Source: Nostoc cf. commune SO-36 (GTDB lineage: Bacteria; Cyanobacteriota; Cyanobacteriia; Cyanobacteriales; Nostocaceae). Taken from it: a DNA stretch of 64,000 nucleotides. Below the pieces are notes generated by a model. The model did no database searches. It saw only the letters and a list, made by a program, of their open reading frames with translations, and was not told the origin of the DNA. The stretch lies in assembly GCF_023734775.1 (NCBI RefSeq), contig NZ_AP025735.1, forward strand, positions 5,904-69,903, given 5' to 3'. The position numbers were made by a program, and so were the translations under genes. Shown here one piece after another: positions 47,702 through 57,414 of the stretch (positions are counted from its first letter, which is position 1; every line of letters starts with the position of its first letter).

Positions 47702-49036
47702 CTAAGTCTGTATTGCGCTTTTGGCAAACTTCTGAAGGATTCTAGAGCTAGGATGATCAGCCAGAGAGACAAGCTTGTTTGCTAAAGCAACAGGAATGAG
47801 AGAGTTGTCGTACATATCGCACTTTAGCTTCTCAACGTTGGTTAAAATTGCACTCAAGTTTTGGAAGTCTGCCTCTTTGGGATTTGTCATATTCCTTGAA
47901 GTTGGTAAAGAAACAACGTACATCCCACCTGCCAAGGTCTTAAAAATCAGCTTGTTGCTATAGTAAGTTGTAGAACCATAAGGTGTTGTTGGGTCAGCTT
48001 TGCCAGGAAGAATGTACTTGTAGATGTAATCATTATTCAGAATTAGGACAGTTCCATTTGCAAGCTTTTCAGAGATTTCATCGGCGTGTTCTACAAAGGC
48101 TCCACTCTTTTCCAATCCAGCTAGGTATAAGTTGTGATGTTTAAAGAGAAAGTTGACAAGCGATCGCATTGGACGGTGCATATTTGCTGTTTGTCCAAAA
48201 AAGGCAAGTGGCCCATCCTTGACAAACAAGATTTCCTCTAGTAATGCTGGCTTTATCTTAAGAATGAGTCGAATGAGGTGAACTAGGATAATCTGCTCTA
48301 AGGTAGTTATCAAATATCCTAAAATGCCTCCAGCACCTAACTCTTCATCGATAGCTTCATGTAGCCGAAATACATCTGTTAGAAAAATCTCAGCCCTGCA
48401 ATGATTACAGAAAAAGGTATGGTCTTTTGTCATGTCTCCCAGATTAAGGGGAATACCTGTACTTCCACAAACTGGACAACTTGCTAAGTTCCAAGTTGGT
48501 AAACTTACATCATATTCCTGAAAGATAAACCATCTTAGTGTTGCAATCAATTCTTCATTGTCCACCTTCTGGCAGAAAAAGTTATGAATAGTTTTACGTA
48601 CTGAGTTTACAAGTGTACTTTCATTTTTAAATTGGATATTGCGAACAGGCAGAGTTAGTTTTAAACGTTGAATCTGTTTTAACTTCGCCATATCATCTGG
48701 GTCTATGAAAGGCTGTTTAGCAAGTCCATCAAGATCATCAATGCTAAAAATGAGCGCCCCGATTTGACAAAAGCAGACAGTTGACGAAGGAAAGCCTGTT
48801 TGTACAGCTACCTCAGTATAACCCCCATCAATGGCAACAACATTACGTATCGGATTTTTAGCTACAGGCTGATAAATTAAGCGATCGCAGTCATCAAGCG
48901 TAACTTCTGAAGCAAACTTAGGAAGATTACACTGCTTAAGAAACTCCTGTAGCGATTGGTCATTAATTATATGACTATGTGCAGACTTGCTGGCATACTC
49001 ATTAGGTCGCCGTCCACGCTTGCTTGTATATCCCAT
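47702..49036 (-). CDS. nurA: NurA-domain nuclease
   Basis: A 444-residue protein. VVAIDGGYTEVAVQ (about residues 67-80) is the NurA-type start with the metal-binding Asp. LFVKDGPLAFFG (about 270-282) fits the second Asp. A CxxC...CxxC zinc finger lies between (SCPVCGS, FCNHCRAE; about 188-215). Bacterial NurA forms a DNA-end resection complex with HerA. Its stop-start gap to HerA is 15 bases on the upstream side, so the two are co-expressed. Length is usual for the bacterial/defence form. Confidence 0.78.
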   Translation of the reverse strand: MGYTSKRGRRPNEYASKSAHSHIINDQSLQEFLKQCNLPKFASEVTLDDCDRLIYQPVAKNPIRNVVAIDGGYTEVAVQTGFPSSTVCFCQIGALIFSIDDLDGLAKQPFIDPDDMAKLKQIQRLKLTLPVRNIQFKNESTLVNSVRKTIHNFFCQKVDNEELIATLRWFIFQEYDVSLPTWNLASCPVCGSTGIPLNLGDMTKDHTFFCNHCRAEIFLTDVFRLHEAIDEELGAGGILGYLITTLEQIILVHLIRLILKIKPALLEEILFVKDGPLAFFGQTANMHRPMRSLVNFLFKHHNLYLAGLEKSGAFVEHADEISEKLANGTVLILNNDYIYKYILPGKADPTTPYGSTTYYSNKLIFKTLAGGMYVVSLPTSRNMTNPKEADFQNLSAILTNVEKLKCDMYDNSLIPVALANKLVSLADHPSSRILQKFAKSAIQT

Positions 49037-49051
49037 AAACTACGTGCTTTC

Positions 49052-51073
49052 CTAGATTTTAGAGAAACGGTCAATTTGAGTAGGAACTACGAAGGCATTT
49101 GAGTATGTTTTCATACGTACAAAACCTTTATCACTATCCGCACTAAACCTGACTAAAGATTCAGTAAAGTCTCCAAAGTCGTAATACTTTTTAATTTCTT
49201 TTGTCTCGTCCTCGTTATTTAAGTGGGCAATAAACCAATTTTGAGTATTTTTAAGAATGTTGGAGCTAATTGAACTCACTTCTTGAGTAGCATAAATTAA
49301 GCCAAGATTGAGTTTTGCACCTTCCTTTGCAATCCGGTTATATACTTGGCTTAAGTCCTTATCATTCTGTTTAGGGAAAAGATTATGAGCTTCTTCAAAG
49401 TAAAATTGAACGAAGTTATTGGGTGTATTTTGAATGAAGCGATTCATTGCATCTGCAAAAATTTTGCGGCAAATACGCTCGGAATATAAACGCTGAATTT
49501 CTGGATTGCCTTGTGACAAGTCTACGATGATAATCTGACCCTTGCGAAGTTCCTCAATAATTTCTTCCTCAAAGGGTTTACCCCCTGTTTCTGTATGAAG
49601 GTTAGCAATATCTCTCAGTTTGATATAGCCACTGATTGTAGCATTACCCTTTGGCTTTGATTTACGCGTTAAGAAAACAAGTAATGCCTTCAAATCTTCT
49701 TCAGCCCACTCCCGCCCTTTCTTACTTTGATAATCTGTAAAGAATGGGTCATTATAGTTTTCCCAAATGGTTTTAAACCATTCACTGGCTTCTTCCAAAG
49801 TGATCCCGTTTTTAGGATTAAGACTTCCATCAGTCTTAACCATCTTGTTGAGTGTATCCTCACCGGGAAAATTCACGGTGAAGTTATTTGGAGGCTTAAA
49901 TCCTGCCTTATACAGGCAACACCAGTAAGCTGCTTTTTTTCTCTCATACCGTGTAATTGCAGAAAAATCTGTTTTATCCCTTGGTTCTTCAAGATCAATT
50001 GATAAGAAGCTTTTTACATAATCAGCAGTTTCGAGTTCTAAGTGGCTTCGTATCAATTCAAATCCCGATTCTATATCTCTATAAAAATTTACCTTCATCA
50101 CTTTGAAGCTATCTTTATTGAGAGTGCTGTACCGGATAGTTCGCTCTTTATATATTTCAAATATAGCTGTACCTTCATCCTGCATATTTGCATTTGCATA
50201 CTCACCATTGATGTCAAATATAATTTGACCGACTGGATACTTTGGTAAACCATCTTCAGTTAAAGGTTCTAAGTTCGCTACAGCACTTCCATTTAACTTA
50301 CCGTTGATTCCATGACCTGCCTTATCGCTCATCAAAACAGTAGCTTGAATAACCTTTTTAACTGTATTTGACTTACCTGTACGGGTCATTCCAAATAGAG
50401 CAGTACGTTTACCAAGAAAGTCTTTTGGACTTACGAAAACAGGTACATCATCTTCCTGTGCTTGGAAGCGAAGGCTAGAGCTATAGCGAACCTTGCCAAT
50501 TTTGATATCAGTTGGCTTACCTGTGATGCCCTCTTCACGGAAGTTGACTATAAGTTCTAATACGTCTGGATTTGGCTTAATGACCCTATAGTGATGGGCG
50601 CTATAAAAGTTTTCAACATCAGCGCCAAAACGTGTACATCCTTTATCGTCCTTATAAAATGTTCCTAAAATTCTGCATTCCAGCCCAGAGAAACTAAATT
50701 CATATTTTGTGTAGCTATCTAATTGACTTTCTTTACCACTTGTCTTTAAGTTATCTTTATAATATTCAACCATTGAACTGATGACATCATTATCAGTAGG
50801 TAACTTCGCTGGTTTCACAACCCTAAGAAGTAATACCTCAGAAACATCAACCTCATTTTCATTTTCGTAATAAGCTAATAAAAAAGACCCTTGGGGAACT
50901 CCTTTAGCTTTTAGCTTCCAAGAGTCAGCAACTAAAATATATGCTTTTTCATAATCAATGTGAAATGGACGACCAATAAAAATTCCAGTTTCTATATCAC
51001 CTGTACTACTATTTTTTTTAAATAAATCAACAGATGCAATTTTTGATATTATATTGGTAAAACTTAGTGTCAT
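49052..51073 (-). CDS. herA: HerA-type hexameric DNA translocase (DUF87)
   Basis: A 673-residue protein. N-terminal HAS-barrel-like region (1-150), Walker A FGMTRTGKSNTVKK (about 219-232), Walker B FVQFYFEEAHNLFP (about 553-566), and IYATQEVSSIS (about 590-600) as the Gln sensor. A large insertion (about 300-480) separates them. HerA pumps DNA into NurA for degradation. Such HerA-nuclease pairs act in phage defence in bacteria. First in the operon after the XRE regulator, 57 bases downstream of it. Confidence 0.82.
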   Translation of the reverse strand: MTLSFTNIISKIASVDLFKKNSSTGDIETGIFIGRPFHIDYEKAYILVADSWKLKAKGVPQGSFLLAYYENENEVDVSEVLLLRVVKPAKLPTDNDVISSMVEYYKDNLKTSGKESQLDSYTKYEFSFSGLECRILGTFYKDDKGCTRFGADVENFYSAHHYRVIKPNPDVLELIVNFREEGITGKPTDIKIGKVRYSSSLRFQAQEDDVPVFVSPKDFLGKRTALFGMTRTGKSNTVKKVIQATVLMSDKAGHGINGKLNGSAVANLEPLTEDGLPKYPVGQIIFDINGEYANANMQDEGTAIFEIYKERTIRYSTLNKDSFKVMKVNFYRDIESGFELIRSHLELETADYVKSFLSIDLEEPRDKTDFSAITRYERKKAAYWCCLYKAGFKPPNNFTVNFPGEDTLNKMVKTDGSLNPKNGITLEEASEWFKTIWENYNDPFFTDYQSKKGREWAEEDLKALLVFLTRKSKPKGNATISGYIKLRDIANLHTETGGKPFEEEIIEELRKGQIIIVDLSQGNPEIQRLYSERICRKIFADAMNRFIQNTPNNFVQFYFEEAHNLFPKQNDKDLSQVYNRIAKEGAKLNLGLIYATQEVSSISSNILKNTQNWFIAHLNNEDETKEIKKYYDFGDFTESLVRFSADSDKGFVRMKTYSNAFVVPTQIDRFSKI

Positions 51074-51130
51074 TGATAATTTCCTTTGAAAATTACTGCT
51101 TTTATCACCAAATATTGAAGAAAATATTGG

Positions 51131-51379
51131 TTAATTTGCCAAATACTTCTCCAACAAATCCTTACCTTGATCGCCCATGTGAAGCAGCTGTGCCTCAATC
51201 TTTTCCGTTGCTAGCGGCGATGGTTTAGAGCGTCCATTCTCCCATCGGTTGATTGTTGGGTAAGTGACACCTAAAGTAGCTGCAAACTGTTCTTGCGTTA
51301 GCCCAGTCAAAAGCCTGAGTTCACGAATGAGCTTGCCAACTTCTGGCTGGTTGATGACTAGGGGCTTTTTTCTGACCAT
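51131..51379 (-). CDS. XRE-family regulator of the HerA-NurA operon
   Basis: An 82-residue helix-turn-helix protein: LIRELRLLTGLTQEQFAATL, then GVTYPTINRWENGRSKPSPL. Length and position directly upstream of HerA, same strand, suggest an autoregulated control gene. Confidence 0.75.
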   Translation of the reverse strand: MVRKKPLVINQPEVGKLIRELRLLTGLTQEQFAATLGVTYPTINRWENGRSKPSPLATEKIEAQLLHMGDQGKDLLEKYLAN

Positions 51380-51640
51380 CTAGCTTCTGAACTCAAATAA
51401 CAAACTTGATGTAAGACTTGATATATCATCTGACATATTTTAACTACATCAAGGCTGGTGCGCTCTCCGCAAATACTCGGAAATTTTTTGGGCTTAACAA
51501 GATTCAATCCAGTTTTGTTCAACTCAAAAGGTATAGAATGCCATAACTTCGTTAAGCTGCGCGGAGCGCATCCATACATCTGCTTCATTTTACATCCCCA
51601 ATTATTGAGAATTCTGATTATTTAAACAGATTTGTTTGAG

Positions 51641-51844
51641 CTAACAGTTTGCGAAAATGCCCTGACTTGGCGTTAGTAAATTATCTGGATCGTAACGTCG
51701 CTTTGCATTTCCCAAATTTCCCCAAACTCGACCAGAATGCTGCTGCCAATCCTTTTTGGAAAAGGGAATAGCATTTACGGAATATTTGTAACCACCCAAG
51801 TCACGGTTTTGCTCAAATAGTTTGCGATTATCATTGAGCGATCG
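51641..51844 (-). pseudogene. C-terminal remnant of a FAD-linked (berberine/cytokinin-oxidase-like) oxidase
   Basis: In one minus-strand frame ending at TAG 51643-51641: LGGYKYSVNAIPFSKKDWQQ, then VWGNLGNAKRRYDPDNLLTP and SQGIF. This is the usual C-terminal end of FAD-linked oxidases (BBE domain). Only about 67 codons remain, with no upstream part in the window. It lies at the right edge of the motif-free island. Confidence 0.65.
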
Positions 51845-52089
51845 CCCATAAAATTCTTAGAGGCAAAGTTGCCAAATAGCGATGATACAGAGTACCCAAT
51901 CGAAGCGATCGCTTGGGTGAACTGAATAAACTGGTGCTATACCGAAGATTCCCAACTAGATAGACTTCTTGAACCGTAGGCATCGCTATTCTCTATAATT
52001 TTATAGTACATAAATACTATAAAAGCTCACCCTATAACTTTTCCAACAGTGACTATCGAGTATAATAGCTGCGCCGTTTCCTGAAAGTG

Positions 52090-54324
52090 ATGTCCACTAC
52101 ACCCCTGCCAAACCAGCAACAAGTCAACGCAACTCTCAAACATGAATCAATTACCGGAGTAGTAGAACGCCTGACCTATTACAGTCAAGAGTCAGGTTAT
52201 ACTGTGGCACGTTTGCAACGCTCTGGTGCTAAGGAACTAACTACGATTACTGGTAGCTTTGCAGATATTCAACCCGGACAAACGCTGCAATTAACAGGTT
52301 TTTGGCGCGAACATCCCCAGTATGGTTTGCAGTTTCAAGTTGTTAATTATAAAGAAACCAAACCTGCAACACTCACAGGAATTGAGAAGTATTTAGGTAG
52401 CGGTCTAATTAAAGGTGTGGGGCCTGTTACTGCGAAACGGATTGTTGCTCATTTTGGTATAGAGACTCTAGATATTATTGAAAATCAAATAGAGCGCTTG
52501 AGCGAAGTCAACGGCATCGCCAAAAAGCGCATTGCCATGATTCAAAGAGCCTGGAATGAGCAAAAAGCCATTAAAGAAGTGATGGTATTTCTGCAAGGTC
52601 ACGGCGTTAGCACCACTTACGCAGTCAAGATTTACAAGCAATACGGCGATAAATCCATAGATACAGTAACTCATAATCCTTATCAGCTAGCAACTGATAT
52701 CTATGGCATTGGTTTTTTAACTGCTGATAAGATTGCCCGTAATTTGGGGGTTCCCGCAGATTCCGAGTTTCGCTACTTTGCTGGACTTGTTCATGCTTTA
52801 AGTGAAGCAGCAGAAGACGGACATTGCTACTTACCTCAAACAGAATTAATTGAATCGGTGACTAAACTGCTCACTACTGCTGACCATCAACCAACAGAAG
52901 ATGCGATCGCTGTAACTATCAAAGATATGGCTTTGAAAGATGAGCTAATTAGAGAACGTGATGCTGATAAAACGCTCAATTGCTACAAGCCTACTTACTT
53001 CTACACTGAACAAAACTTAGCCCAATTGGTACGCGATCGCCTCAGCTACCCCATCAGTTCTGATATTCCTCGCGTCCGCACTTGGTTGGAGCGTTTTAGT
53101 CACGCAATAAAAGTTTCACTATCACCCGAACAGCAACAAGCAGTAGAGACGGCTGCTTACTCTCGATTTACAGTAATTACAGGTGGCCCTGGTGTCGGTA
53201 AAACATTCTGCACTAGCACCATAGTCTCACTGTGGAAGGCAATGGGTAAATCAATTGCCCTGGCTGCACCAACTGGACGGGCTGCCCAAAGATTAGGCGA
53301 GATGACAGGACTAGAAGCTAAGACCATTCATCGCCTACTGGAATTTGACCCCAGAACTCGCAGTTTTAAATGCGATCGCACCAATCCATTACCCTATAGT
53401 GCAATTATTGTAGATGAAGCTAGTATGCTCGACTTGTTTCTAGCATATTCTTTGGTTCAAGCTGTGGCAGACAATGCCCAACTCCTGTTGGTGGGAGATA
53501 TTGACCAATTGCCATCGGTGGGGGCGGGTAACGTGCTGGCTGATTTAATTAATTCGGGAAAAGTGCCTGTGGTGCGCCTCACTCAAGTATTTCGCCAAGC
53601 TGCTACTAGCAAAATTATCACTGCATCGCATCTAATTAACCGAGGACAATATCCCAACATTGAATCAATTTCAGACACACCTCAATCTGATTGTCTTTGG
53701 CATGGTGGAGGATTACAAGCAGAACATGGGGTACAAGCAATTAGCGAGTTGATTGCAGATTTTGTTCCTCGGCTTGGTTTTAATCCTGCTACTGATGTAC
53801 AAGTGCTTGCACCAATGTCACGGGGATTAGTTGGTACTCGCAATCTCAATAATGTACTGCAACAGTTAATTAATCCACCTAGCCCTGAAAAAATTGAAGT
53901 AACCAGGAGTGGGACTATTTTTAGAGTAGGCGACAGGGTAATTCAATTAACCAACGATTACCAAAGGGAAGTTTTTAATGGTGATGTGGGATTTATTACC
54001 ACAATAGATACTGAAGAACAGGAAGTAATTGTACAGTACCAAGAGCGCGATGTTAGTTATGATTATGCTGACATGAATGAGCTTGCTTTAGCCTGGAGCG
54101 TCAGTATACATAAGTCGCAGGGTTCAGAATACCCAGTAGTGATTTTGCCTTTGTACACGCAACATTACATGATGCTGACTCGGAATTTACTTTATACAGG
54201 GTTAACCCGTGCCAAGAAGCTGGCGATTATTATAGGCAGCCAAAAGGCAATCAGTATGTGCGTTCGTTCCACAAAGTCCCAAGAGCGATATACCAGATTG
54301 CAAGAGAGGTTACAATCCAGCTAG
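52090..54324 (+). CDS. recD2: RecD2-type superfamily 1 DNA helicase
   Basis: 744 residues from ATG 52090 (a GTG lies one codon upstream). N-terminal OB fold (GVVERLTYYSQESGYTVARL) and helix-hairpin-helix (SGLIKGVGPVTAKRIVAHFG, about 98-117). Helicase motifs: GGPGVGKTFCTS (I, about 366), LAAPTGRAAQRL (Ia), IIVDEASMLD (II), LLVGDIDQLPSVGAG (III), and SIHKSQGSEYPVV (V-VI). It unwinds DNA 5' to 3' and lacks the RecBC partners. Length matches RecD2 of cyanobacteria. Confidence 0.88.
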   Translation: MSTTPLPNQQQVNATLKHESITGVVERLTYYSQESGYTVARLQRSGAKELTTITGSFADIQPGQTLQLTGFWREHPQYGLQFQVVNYKETKPATLTGIEKYLGSGLIKGVGPVTAKRIVAHFGIETLDIIENQIERLSEVNGIAKKRIAMIQRAWNEQKAIKEVMVFLQGHGVSTTYAVKIYKQYGDKSIDTVTHNPYQLATDIYGIGFLTADKIARNLGVPADSEFRYFAGLVHALSEAAEDGHCYLPQTELIESVTKLLTTADHQPTEDAIAVTIKDMALKDELIRERDADKTLNCYKPTYFYTEQNLAQLVRDRLSYPISSDIPRVRTWLERFSHAIKVSLSPEQQQAVETAAYSRFTVITGGPGVGKTFCTSTIVSLWKAMGKSIALAAPTGRAAQRLGEMTGLEAKTIHRLLEFDPRTRSFKCDRTNPLPYSAIIVDEASMLDLFLAYSLVQAVADNAQLLLVGDIDQLPSVGAGNVLADLINSGKVPVVRLTQVFRQAATSKIITASHLINRGQYPNIESISDTPQSDCLWHGGGLQAEHGVQAISELIADFVPRLGFNPATDVQVLAPMSRGLVGTRNLNNVLQQLINPPSPEKIEVTRSGTIFRVGDRVIQLTNDYQREVFNGDVGFITTIDTEEQEVIVQYQERDVSYDYADMNELALAWSVSIHKSQGSEYPVVILPLYTQHYMMLTRNLLYTGLTRAKKLAIIIGSQKAISMCVRSTKSQERYTRLQERLQSS

Positions 54325-54434
54325 TTAATGAGCATTCTGCGATCGCCCCTCTAGAATTCTTAGAGGAAAAATTGCCTTTGGTGCGTAGTTTACCGCCGTA
54401 GGCATCGCTTGTGACAAAGCAGTACACTGGTACT

Positions 54435-54785
54435 ATGCCGAAATTACCAGAGTGCGATCGCTGTCTCCTTTACGCCCACAACCCTCACCTCGTCTGTGCC
54501 GTACATCCGACGGGGGTTGACGGTAACACTTGCCTAGACTTTCGAGAAGACCCCAGCGCCGAACCAGCAGAACTGTGGGAACCAGAAGGGGCAAGCTACT
54601 ACAACGGCGAACTAATTTTGCAACCACAACAGCGATTGACGCAACAGCAACAGCTAGAACTGCTAGATACCCATCCTATGTTTACTGGCAAGTGTCCTCA
54701 GTGCCAGCATGAGTTTGACCGCGACTGGTCGGCGCGGGTGCATTGGGATTGCCCTGAGTGTGGCTGGATGGATGATACTGTGTAG
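54435..54785 (+). CDS. Zinc-ribbon protein, 116 aa
   Basis: ATG 54435 gives MPKLPECDRCLLYAHNPHLV; the GTG at 54411 is less likely. Cys pairs CDRC, CAVHP with later CLDF, then CPQCQHEF and CPECGW form a four-Cys ribbon at the C-terminus. Small cyanobacterial proteins of this type are common; the role is unknown. Confidence 0.6.
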   Translation: MPKLPECDRCLLYAHNPHLVCAVHPTGVDGNTCLDFREDPSAEPAELWEPEGASYYNGELILQPQQRLTQQQQLELLDTHPMFTGKCPQCQHEFDRDWSARVHWDCPECGWMDDTV

Positions 54786-54819
54786 GGCAATTTATTGAAA
54801 ACTCTATGTACTTTTTTAC

Positions 54820-55224
54820 TTAAACTTGGCTGAACTTACCAGAGTAAAGTTCATCAGACACTTCTTTAAGTTCTGGTTCAACCACTGTCAAATGTTGCTC
54901 CAAAATTGTTAAATTACGAATATTAGACTTATAGAAAGCATCAAATAAATCACCTACTAAAGGCACAGTACCAACGACTGTTTCCAAACCAACATTAAAA
55001 ATCATTTTGGTTAAATCTCGCTGTGGGATACCGAAGCGGGTAGCTAAAAATATGATGTAAGCTGAAAACGCTGTACTGATTAAATCACCAGCACCGGGAA
55101 TCAAACCGATAATTGGGTCTATTCCAATGCGAAATCCTATTAAAGGGATGCGTATTGATGTATCCATCAAACGGCTGAGTTTGCGGATGCGATTTAGAGT
55201 AGCAAGGCGTTTAGCAGCGTCCAT
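54820..55224 (-). CDS. DUF4112 membrane protein
   Basis: ATG 55224 (MDAAKRLATLNRIRKLSRLM) gives 134 residues. The DUF4112 pattern is clear: IPLIGFRIGIDPIIGLIPGA, then GDLISTAFSAYIIFLATRFG (membrane helix) and TVVGTVPLVGDLFDAFYKSN. Inner-membrane protein of unknown role. Contains the usual hydrophobic middle; length is normal. Confidence 0.8.
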   Translation of the reverse strand: MDAAKRLATLNRIRKLSRLMDTSIRIPLIGFRIGIDPIIGLIPGAGDLISTAFSAYIIFLATRFGIPQRDLTKMIFNVGLETVVGTVPLVGDLFDAFYKSNIRNLTILEQHLTVVEPELKEVSDELYSGKFSQV

Positions 55225-55379
55225 AATTGACCATATTTGCACTACTCTTAAATTGCACCATTTTTAGTTATTCGTCTTGTACCTTTAGAAAGAAAAGTAT
55301 GAATAAAAATCCACCAATACTGCCCCGAAAGCAGATAGATGGATGATACAATTTACAAGCGTTCGCTGTATTATTGCTT

Positions 55380-55784
55380 ATGACTAAAACTAATTCAGAA
55401 ATTTTAGAACAGCTTCGTACAGCAGCGAATGGTTTACTCATGATGAGCGAATCCGAGTATCCGTTTGAAGTTTTTCTTTGGGAAGATGCTGCACCTGCAA
55501 CACCCCAAAAAGTTGTACAGCAAACAAATCATCCACAAAATACGCCCGTTAAAATTGTGGGAGTTGACGATTTTTTTAGTGTAGCAACGACAGAAGAAGA
55601 TTGGCACGGCGAAGAAGAGAAAGCAACCGTCAAACGATTTCAAACTCTTGTGCAGACACTCAAAGAAAACTTGAACAATCTACAGGTGTATCGCCTTGGC
55701 AACAAAGAGATTGATGCTTATGTTGTTGGTCAAACTCCAACAGGTGATTTAGCGGGTATTTCTACGAAAGTTGTTGAAACTTGA
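55380..55784 (+). CDS. nuiA: NuiA, inhibitor of nuclease NucA
   Basis: 134 residues from ATG 55380 (MTKTNSEILEQLRTAANGLL, then MSESEYPFEVFLWE). It closely resembles the NuiA inhibitor of Anabaena PCC 7120, including the C-terminal GDLAGISTKVVET. NuiA binds the NucA active site one-to-one and blocks DNA and RNA cleavage in the cytoplasm. It converges on nucA with 5 bases between stops. Identified from memory; an alignment would settle the identity level. Confidence 0.88.
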   Translation: MTKTNSEILEQLRTAANGLLMMSESEYPFEVFLWEDAAPATPQKVVQQTNHPQNTPVKIVGVDDFFSVATTEEDWHGEEEKATVKRFQTLVQTLKENLNNLQVYRLGNKEIDAYVVGQTPTGDLAGISTKVVET

Positions 55785-55789
55785 GTGGT

Positions 55790-56650
55790 TTACGAATCTA
55801 CCTTGCTTTCAATAACTGACTGAATCTCTGGTGAGACATTAGAAAGAAAATCATAGCCTGTCAAATTTTCGAGTTGGTCAACACTAACTCTGTAAGTTCT
55901 CCAATCATTGTTAATTTCTTGTTCATTCGGTACGTTCACCGCAATGACGCGAGTGCTGGCGGTAATACCTTCAAGCCCAGAGCCTGGGGTATCTAAAACT
56001 ACAACGATTTTCCAAGTAGTTTGAGGAACCGTCACCCTACCTTTAAGGGGTTCGCCAAGACTACCAAAAAGCCCAGCTACGATATACAGTTCCTTACCTT
56101 GGCTTACTAGTTCCCGACAATAATCTTCTAAATTCCCCCAAGTGTTCCGGTTGTTGTCCGGTGTCTGGGGCATCATGTTGCTCATTAAAAAGGTGGCGGT
56201 GTTATCCTCTACTGTCTTGGTGCGATCGCCTGATGGTGCAATATGGCCTCTGTCGTAACCTGAGCCTGTGTAAGCACTGGGAGTTATTCGCGTCCAACCC
56301 GCAGGCAAAGTATTATCAGGGCGGAAGTTATTTTGGCGTTCAGCATCACCCAGCCATGACTTATTTAACTGCCAAGCTACCCAGTTGGCTGTTCCCTTGC
56401 TTTGGTTGTAAGAGAGCGCGTACTGATTTTTTACCATGAGGTAATTATCAGGCGTAAGCTTTGTGGGAGTTGCACTGCTGGGATTGCCCAAAAGCAGGTG
56501 AGGGCTTATTGAGGTAGATACAATCGGCGTTGGCTGTAATGGTTTTTCTGTTGTCGGTGCTGGCGACTGGGTTACTGCTGGCGAACACCCCAACAGAGCA
56601 ATTAACGTAGTGGCAACAGCTAAACCCTGAAAACGATTGATTAAGCGCAT
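55790..56650 (-). CDS. nucA: NucA, sugar-nonspecific DNA/RNA endonuclease (lipoprotein)
   Basis: ATG 56650 gives a lipoprotein signal peptide with lipobox ALLGC at about residue 22; an upstream ATG at 56692 would add 14 residues. The nuclease has the His-Me-finger motif YDRGHIAPSGDR (about 146-157), NMMPQTPDNNRNTWGNLE (metal-binding Asn) and the usual C-terminal SNVSPEIQSVIESKV. It cleaves DNA and RNA with Mg or Mn. It resembles Anabaena NucA. Secreted outside the cytoplasm, where the inhibitor cannot reach it. Confidence 0.9.
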   Translation of the reverse strand: MRLINRFQGLAVATTLIALLGCSPAVTQSPAPTTEKPLQPTPIVSTSISPHLLLGNPSSATPTKLTPDNYLMVKNQYALSYNQSKGTANWVAWQLNKSWLGDAERQNNFRPDNTLPAGWTRITPSAYTGSGYDRGHIAPSGDRTKTVEDNTATFLMSNMMPQTPDNNRNTWGNLEDYCRELVSQGKELYIVAGLFGSLGEPLKGRVTVPQTTWKIVVVLDTPGSGLEGITASTRVIAVNVPNEQEINNDWRTYRVSVDQLENLTGYDFLSNVSPEIQSVIESKVDS

Positions 56651-56821
56651 AAATTTTAGAAAAAGATTGCAGATTAAATTAATCATCACCATTTTTGAGG
56701 GGATGTCCAGTTTTTCAATACAAGAGCGTAGCTTGCTGCCGTCCTACTTTCCTCTAAGAAAATGAAGAGGGCGATCGCTCAATTATGAAATTAAAGAACT
56801 ATACTTTTTTGGTACGCGAGG

Positions 56822-57223
56822 ATGGAAAATATGTCGCCCTGGACTAGTCTCATAACTGCTTTGACACTGCTGCTCTACTTGGTCATCACAATTAATGTTG
56901 GTCGAGCCAGAGGTAAATATAAAGTACCACCTCCCCAAATGACAGGAGATCCCGGCTTTGAACGAGTGCTGCGCGTTCAGCAAAATACCCTAGAGCAAAT
57001 GGTTTTCTTCTTACCTGCCTTATGGTTATTTTCTTTCTACGTCAACCCGTTGTGGGCTGGTGGTATTGGTGCAGTGTGGCTTGTGGGTCGAATTGCCTAT
57101 GCTTGGGGATACTATCAGGCTGCCGAAAAGCGGGCAATTGGCTTTGCCATCAGTTCTATTAGCAGTATGGTGCTACTTTTAGGTTCGCTCTTTGGCATCA
57201 TCCTGTCTTTGGTGCAGCCATAA
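56822..57223 (+). CDS. MAPEG-family membrane protein
   Basis: A 133-residue protein with four membrane helices. The family pattern is clear: FERVLRVQQNTLEQMVFFLP (residues 47-66), with RVQQNxxE being the glutathione-binding signature. MAPEG proteins conjugate or peroxidise glutathione-linked lipophiles. Stand-alone gene with its own promoter. Confidence 0.85.
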   Translation: MENMSPWTSLITALTLLLYLVITINVGRARGKYKVPPPQMTGDPGFERVLRVQQNTLEQMVFFLPALWLFSFYVNPLWAGGIGAVWLVGRIAYAWGYYQAAEKRAIGFAISSISSMVLLLGSLFGIILSLVQP

Positions 57224-57414
57224 ATCATTTGCAATGCAACAGGCGATATCTACGATAAGCTCCGCTAGCGCTTCCGGCGATCGCTCCCCTCTGAAGCTTA
57301 AGTTTCCTCTCTACGAGACGCGCTTACGCGAACGCTTGTAAATAGCGATACCTAACGCCGACAAGCAACGCTTTGGCTCTACAATCAGTTCATTGCTATC
57401 AAAATTGATATCAA

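Noticed and set aside
51358..51588. 76-codon minus-strand ORF upstream of the XRE gene
   Set aside because: Overlaps the XRE start in another frame, no recognisable pattern; more likely upstream untranslated DNA.
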